Shown here: positions 57,848 to 64,000 of the stretch, in pieces
Layout: every line of letters begins with the position of its first letter
Numbering within the stretch: position 1 is the stretch's first letter
NCBI GenBank assembly: GCA_019614645.1
Contig: JABWDB010000067.1
Coordinates: 806,001 to 870,000 of the forward strand
Reading direction: 5' to 3'
DNA: 64,000 bases
Source of the DNA: Stratiolaelaps scimitus
Taxonomy: Eukaryota; Arthropoda; Arachnida; Mesostigmata; Laelapidae
The notes under the pieces: generated by a model
Databases searched by the model: none
Told to the model about the DNA's origin: nothing
The model's input: the letters and a program-made list of their open reading frames with translations, nothing else
Position numbers and translations under genes: made by a program

Positions 57848-60800
57848 ACGAGAACTGTATCAGAGTTAACAGGATTAGTGCGACAGGGGGTAACCGATCA
57901 ACGAGATAAGAAATGGTTCAAAACGACCGAACCCGGTTTAGCTTACATTTGGAACGATAGTGTTAGGTAGCGTACAGTGTGTATCTGTTTGATGTGGAGC
58001 ATGTCGTGACAAGCGTGAAGAAGTCTTGATCATGGATGTTCATAGACGTTTGAAGTCGGCTAACGTGCTTATGGGTTTATGGGGTTTGTCAAGTCGAGTG
58101 GCATCAAGGACTTGTTCTGGTACTCATACTAAGTTATATATCTCGTAGTTTGCCGAATTCTTGTATAATTAGCATATGGATTGTCTCCCAGAAACTTCAC
58201 ATGCATAATTTCGGCTTTTGGGGCCACTCCAACCGAGTCCTTAATACCGATATGTTCGTGGGTTCCAAGGCATTTTTAGGGCTATTATAATTTGACTAAT
58301 GAGATGACTTCTGCAGATTCGTACTGTTCACTGTGTATTTAATTTCATTAGATTTATACTCTTTGACACAGTATGATCTGCAAACACCATTATATTCTAA
58401 ATTAATACAGTTATCCACCCTGCAGCACATGATGACAGTAGTAACAACCCGTGCAAAACATGGGTTCCCCAGAGCCTAAGAAATAATGCACACGCGTTGT
58501 TACTCTCCCTCTATTGGTGGGGCGTTTTATTGTATTTTACCGTTCTGTATGTTACCAATTTTAGCAGTAATTTACCTCGAGCAAGCGCATGTTCTTATAG
58601 GGGGATACAATGTATGCCCACAATGTCCAAGTAAGTCAGTAAAGCAAGCGCAGGCCAGTAAGGGAATCGTATAACTGATTGGGATAATGGTAATAACATT
58701 GTACGTAACATGCATAACAATGGCCAAAAAGCGATCATTACCTTCTCGAACAAGAATCGAGCTGTAGACCTGTATGAACGATCGACTGTAGACCCGCTTT
58801 AGGATCAACTATATATAATAGATCGACAAAAATCACCGTATACCAACTTTTATCTACCTGTAATAAATGTCACGAGTTTCTGGGCTATAGATACCTGTCT
58901 GCAACAACTTGTAAGCGAAGGACTGATATTTACTGCTGTGTGAAAACGCCCCTTTTTAGATTGTAGGGCATTGGCGCTATTTGTTTTATCATCGGAAACA
59001 ACTATGATCGGTAACGGACAACTGACAACGGCTGGTGTAGGTTGTATAATGATTTATCAGGTGAAATTGTTTAGTACAACTCCATTTTAATACAAGAAGT
59101 TCATCATATTTGAGAATGAAGAAGAGCTCGGCGAGTGGATTTCACCTTGAATAGGCAGGCATAATTTGCGCATATGGTGAAGCCAGATAGATGTCATAGA
59201 CGGCCACCAACAGTAACGGTTCACGAAGCTTACGGGAATGGAAGCCTGTTCGACCCTATGGGCGGCAGTTCGTTAGCGTGTGTGTGTGTGCACAGACACT
59301 ACAGGGTTCCGAAGTTGGTGTTCTCAGTTCACGAATAGAGAGCCTAGAAGAAGTCTATACAACAATGTCTCTGTCAAACGTAGCCCAAATCCACGGCACT
59401 GCCCCTATTGTTGGCTGTCATCCGTGCAATGGATGGGGATTGGCACACTGATTATGCCTCATTTTGGGTGTGGCTTGTTACGGCTTTGACATTTTTTGTT
59501 GTTGCTGCTGTTACACGTTTAAGTCTCACCCAGCTGGCTGGGTGTAACCGCATCGTACTCCAACACTAGTCTATTTTGTTAGTCACCCAGTGCCTAGGAC
59601 TGGTGGTCTTTCGCATTTAACTTCGGTCACTGGTCAGGCAAAAAGAGATCATCTTAATCATTCCCCGTTTCAGTTCATATCACCCAGAGACGAATCAGAG
59701 GATGAACAATATGAGCAATAAATCACTCAGGAGTAAATTTCCAATTTTATTTTTATTTCATCCTTCATAACATTTTCGTACAGATCGTGTACGTACGAGC
59801 TAGATTTACAAGCCCCCCCCTCATATTCGGTTCCACAGAAATCCTCGATTTGGTTAACAAGATGATCAAAATTGTGAACCCTGAAACTTGTTACAATATG
59901 GTGAATGGTTGGCCCGATCTGACTTTTTCCCCCGCGATCTTTGTCTATCGGGGGATGAGCCTGGGCCCATGGGGGCGCGTTTCTGTCTTTACAACTCGAT
60001 AAACGTATCATATGCATCGGTCTGTGGAAAGGTGACCGTTTCGCGTAGGTTCTAAACACAACATGACGCTGCTGTTAAGAGGTAAACCAGACAGTTATTC
60101 CGTATTGTTGTTGTTGCATGTAGTCCCAACGCAAGTTTGATACATGCCGGTTTTATTCTGCCTAAGGTAGTCGTCAGGCAGATGGCTTCCGCTAAGCTCT
60201 TCCCAGATGATCGAGATCTCGTAAGCAGCAATGCGTACGATCTCGAGAATGAACAAGCTGGGATCTGTGTCTATTGATGATATGACAACATAGTACGTGT
60301 ATATGATATACATGTGAATATTCATAGTTGTTGTTGTGTCTAAGCAAGCGATTGCCCCTCAACTAAGTTGCGCCGTCAAAAACAAAGTAAAAAGACGGAA
60401 ATCCTATTTGCTTTCAAAGTATATGCATAGGGAATACTCATCCAGCCATAGCAACTTGAGCATTTTTCCTATGATATAGTACTAGTGGTTGTAATATAGA
60501 CAATGATCGTATGGTCTAATGCTAAGCTGCCTGTCATATTAGAGGTTTATCGTTTTCCTCCTATACTCGATCACTCATGCGATACTCTTCGCCATTATTA
60601 ATGGAGCTGGTCGATAGGCTCTCATCGGTTGGGCTTCCCTCCCTGGGAAATTCAGTCACTCACATCCAGTGAAAGAATTCATGGATGAAGTTCCAACACA
60701 TATGTCGCTATATGTCATGGAAATAAATATGTGTGGGAATAATTCAATTCAAATACAACAAATATCTACATAATTCATGTTGTGCACTATGATATTTAAG

Positions 60801-60853
60801 AGTTGTGTAAATATCTTGCATATTGTGACACTTGTCTATTACTTTTATTTTTA
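57848..60853. other. 3 kb spacer or intron, nothing recognised
   Basis: A small perfect inverted repeat (CACCCAG / CTGGGTG) lies near 59526-59543. Frames at 59727-60059 on both strands overlap and have no motif. Confidence 0.4.
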
Positions 60854-60908
60854 CTAGAACTTAAGCGTTGCAAAAACTGCAGTTACGTTAATATACCAAG
60901 CTTTGTAG
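60854..60908 (+). repeat. Shared-tail repeat, diverged copy
   Basis: GAACTTAAGCGTTGCAAAAA, then CTGCAGTT and an AATATACCAAGCTTTG-like end match the tail family in order, with several changes. Confidence 0.55.
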
Positions 60909-62340
60909 GGTATATCTCAAATTAGCACTCAACATTACAAAGATACATAGGTTTTAGATTTAAACATCAGCAATCGATGGACTCGTTGTCCCGCTTAGCT
61001 TGGAGATATTAAATCAACGCCTGACTTTCTCTAATTGAAGTTAGTGGCAGGAGTGCTAATCTTCTTGCTGAGTCGGGCCACCTCTTCCTTATCTTAGCTC
61101 CCAGGAGCTCTCTACTGATCTTTGGATACCGGTTTATAGAACACTTTTCCTTTATTTAGTATCACACAGGGCTATGCTTATCGGTCTCTCGTTCTTCACA
61201 AGTCTCAACCGATATGATCCTCTATCCTTTAATGCAGCCAAAGTGCATAAATAGTGCACTTTGACTATTTATACGTCTTCGTCTATAGCCTTCTAATAGC
61301 ATCATCTATATCAATAACTGTATCTTTAGACCAATTCGGAGTACTCCTCGAATTATCTACAACGCTCTCGAGTTGAAGCAACATTAGGCTCATCTGAAAG
61401 CAATTGCAGCGTCAAAGGCCTAACATGAAATTCGCTACAAAAAGTCGCTAAACTATCCGCTGTCTGCTTTTACAATTTTAATTGAAGCGAAAAACACCTT
61501 TAGGCAAGTTATATCCTTGTTTTTCTATTTCTTTCCCAGGTGCACTCTGCCTCCTTTGAACCTTTCCTCTGTGAATGTGATACGAAAATGCAGTTCGATT
61601 CATTTTCATTGCTGATCGTATATGGAAATAACGTATGTGTTAATAGAATTGAATCATGCTGGGAGGAAATGTCGGAAAACGTCGGACAAAAGCCTTGTTG
61701 TCATCGGCCATCTATCAGCTAACATCTGAATGGTGGTTGCAACGGTATTCGATAGGAGTTGAGTCTCTTTCTCACTCTTTTGGGACATGGTTCCGCCCCG
61801 TCCGATCCTCTTGGTCTCTTCCCTCACTTCGATCTTTGCGGTCGTCGTCCTCCTGCTACCGAAAGTGTTCCACCTGGCGGTCTCGTATTGCTCGTTCATC
61901 GTTGCAGCCTATGTCGGTCGATATGAATCGTTCTGCTACACCCTGGCTGAGATAGGTTCCCTCATAGGCGGTGCAAGGAGGAACCACCGAGTAAAATCAT
62001 CATTCATCTTCGTTTTTGACCCATTCCATAACTGCGCTCCTATTCTCTGACAGTGCGTAAATATGGAACCTGGAATATGTTCGTCGTGAGGACCATTGAG
62101 CCGGTTGTTGTTATTCACGGCATTATCACTATGATAGATGTACACAAGCTTCGGGGAAATTCGACTCAGCAGCGAATCAAGTGAAAATTTCATTTGAGTG
62201 CCACCAAGCGAAACTTCGCATCTCAAGCAATTGAGCTAAAAAGCACGAAATATATGAAAATATCAACTCTAGACCGAAATAGTTGATGACTCGAATGAAG
62301 TTTATCAGATCATTTTTACTGATAAAATGATCAGCCCCGC
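60909..62340. other. 1.4 kb spacer, nothing firm
   Basis: A GC-richer block at 61740-62030 gives overlapping frames on both strands; one + frame is hydrophobic. A good-looking acceptor (TTTCTTTCCCAG) precedes 61540, but the frame behind it matches no family. Confidence 0.35.
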
Positions 62341-62417
62341 TGCGTGACATATAAGAGAGCTTAAGCATTGCAAAATTGCAGCTCCTTTAATAAACCAATA
62401 AAACCTTTACCTTTACT
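62341..62417 (+). repeat. Shared-tail repeat copy with (CCTTTA)n end
   Basis: GACATATAAGAGAGCTTAAG, ATTGCAGCTCCTTTAATAAA and a terminal ACCTTTACCTTTAC. It is one of the two best-preserved tails. The preceding GCTGCGTGACA resembles the acceptor end GTTGCACGACA of the SINE at 57775, so it is probably a 5'-truncated SINE. Confidence 0.8.
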
Positions 62418-63254
62418 TGTTCTTCGCCCATTTTGGTACCTTCTGTATAATAATGGCGGTATTACTACGAACAACTAATGAATACCACATTGTAATTACC
62501 AAAAAGAATTATATTGTATTATTTGAGCTTGAATATAACCTACCTCTTAAAGGCAAATAGCAGAAAGCTAGGTATACAATCTGTTAGCTAGTCATTCTCT
62601 ACAACGCCCCGACCTCACTCTTCGATTATGACGTTCCATTCAATAATATTAATACGGATTTAGGGGAACAAAGATCGACGTTAGCTGGGGGCACTATTCG
62701 CCTCCTCTCCGATATCGAAGAAGCACGAGTGGAGGTACATCTCTGTGCTGAGTGTTTATAACTATTCGCCACTTGAGACTGAGAAAGATCGTTCAGTTGA
62801 AGTCCGATGTTTTCGGCATATCTGAGTTTATTTCTACGAGTCTTGAAGGATCTGCAGCAGTCCAATTAGATCATAATCAATAGTGGTCTAGCTGAGCACC
62901 GTAGTATTGAACGGACACTTGGGTTTGCTCCGAAAAAGAACTGCGTCCACTGACGTGCCCTCTAATCATAGTAGATCTGCCGAGCCGTATACAGAACTTA
63001 CCCTCTGCCATAAAGATTATTGTGAACACCGATACCATGTACTTGGTGGCAGGATCAGGTTTCATATTGAACAGATACTGGTCACCTTCACAGCATACTC
63101 CGAGGACATCAGTGTAGTACAGAAGGGAAAAATAGGCTTATACAAGAATAAAATGCTAGAAGAGGTCTACACTTGAAAAGAATGTCTAAGCCTACCTTTT
63201 CCTAAGTTCGTGAACCTATTAGTGTAGGGTTTATAAGCCTCCTTTGCCAACATC

Positions 63255-63296
<42 letters not shown>

Positions 63297-64000
63297 TGGT
63301 TTAGCTTAAATCGCACGTACTAAACTAAATTATTTTATGCATATTCTTGTCTTCCTGGTTTCGCTGGTTTTACCATCTATCCACTCAAAACGGTCCCCTG
63401 GTCGAAACAGAGTTGTTTCTATGCAATCAGACCGCTTTTCATCCGTTCACAACTTCGAGTGACGCATCGAAACCTTTGCCGCTATACCGCGTTCAGCTTC
63501 GAGTGTACAGCTGTTACATGAGGATATTTGCCTGGGCAAACAGCAAACTGAGAGTTTATCCGAGTACAACATATCGCTGTGGTGATTTATTGCCATGGGA
63601 TACGAAGCTGAGACCGCATATTTTCAAGTACCGCCCGTATTACACTATGCCATGCAGGAGGACAAGGAATCAACCGAATTACAAGGGGAATGAATAGATA
63701 GTTTACTTCCACATATTGATAGATTTTTACTTTTTAATTATCTTGCTCTCTGCTTCATAAGTGGACTTAATACGTACTCAGTTTAGAGATGTCACTTTTT
63801 TTGTTACAGATAGGCACTTCAACACGAACCTTCAATAATAGGACATGTAGAGTTAGCACGCTAATGCAATATATTGCAACGAGAGGCATAATTGGTTCCG
63901 GCATATTGGCGTCGCCCACTGTTTCCCACGTAGCGAGCCACTGCGTTAAATAAACCTCCCCCATTTACCAAAGAAGAGTTTTAAAGTGAAGTTGAATACT
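62418..64000. other. Spacer with TA tract, no gene seen
   Basis: (TA)n at 63257-63293 is followed by a 116-codon + frame (63347-63697) with no motif known to me. No splice-bounded exon is apparent. Confidence 0.35.
63257..63293. repeat. (TA)n microsatellite
   Basis: About 18 uninterrupted units. Confidence 0.95.

Noticed and set aside
61540..62050. Possible exon after TTTCTTTCCCAG and a hydrophobic frame at 61787
   Set aside because: The translation does not resemble the expected MICU continuation or any membrane protein I know, and the opposite strand is open as well.
63347..63697. 116-codon + frame
   Set aside because: No recognised motif, no supporting splice sites and a composition like its flanks; not enough to call a gene.
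1..64000. CRISPR arrays, operons, phage or prokaryotic defence systems
   Set aside because: No regularly spaced repeats, no dense coding and clear eukaryotic features (introns, mariners, LINEs, U1); direct repeats found are transposon or microsatellite derived.

Overview
This 64 kb window is non-coding-dense animal nuclear DNA, AT-rich overall, with many (TA)n tracts, decayed non-LTR retrotransposons, mariner-type DNA transposons and tRNA-derived short repeats. There are no operons, no ribosome binding sites and no dense coding. Exons with consensus donor and acceptor sites, a truncated U1 snRNA copy and mariner/CR1-Jockey-like repeats point to a metazoan. An arthropod is my best inference from the repeat mix; I cannot name a species.

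The only host protein-coding gene I can support lies on the + strand from about 47.9 kb to at least 56.6 kb. Two exons (47919-48077 and 51018-51100) join in phase to encode the start of a MICU-family protein, closest to MICU3/MICU2, the EF-hand gatekeepers of the mitochondrial calcium uniporter. A third, phase-compatible small exon (56555-56626) probably continues it. The first two exons are separated by a 2.9 kb intron holding a tRNA-derived SINE and a dead LINE that carries a nested insertion with clear target-site duplications. The gene must extend beyond what I can identify on both sides.

Mobile elements dominate the rest. Left third (0-23 kb): LINE fragments (655-942, 1802-2011, 9149-9680, 21936-22580), three broken mariners (7321-7700, 8086-8830, 16739-17590), a truncated U1 snRNA copy inside a TA tract (13294-13413) and a perfect-looking 18-bp hairpin (19936-19977). 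Middle (23-41 kb): a tRNA-like SINE pair (26106-26352), a long minus-strand LINE with intact YADD but several frameshifts (28733-30640) abutting a plus-strand LINE C-terminus (30690-31040), a decayed ORF (31573-31875), and another minus-strand LINE (35570-36900). Around 42 kb is the best-preserved element of the window: a complete 1,285-bp mariner with matching inverted repeats, TA duplication and an uninterrupted D,D34D transposase frame.

A short repeat family with a common 3' tail recurs at least eight times on both strands. One copy (57708-57847) has tRNA-type A and B boxes. Long stretches between these features hold only simple repeats and short chance reading frames. I found no convincing undescribed multi-gene system here; the most useful leads are the intact mariner, the nested retroinsertion, the U1 copy, the shared-tail repeat family and the MICU exon structure.
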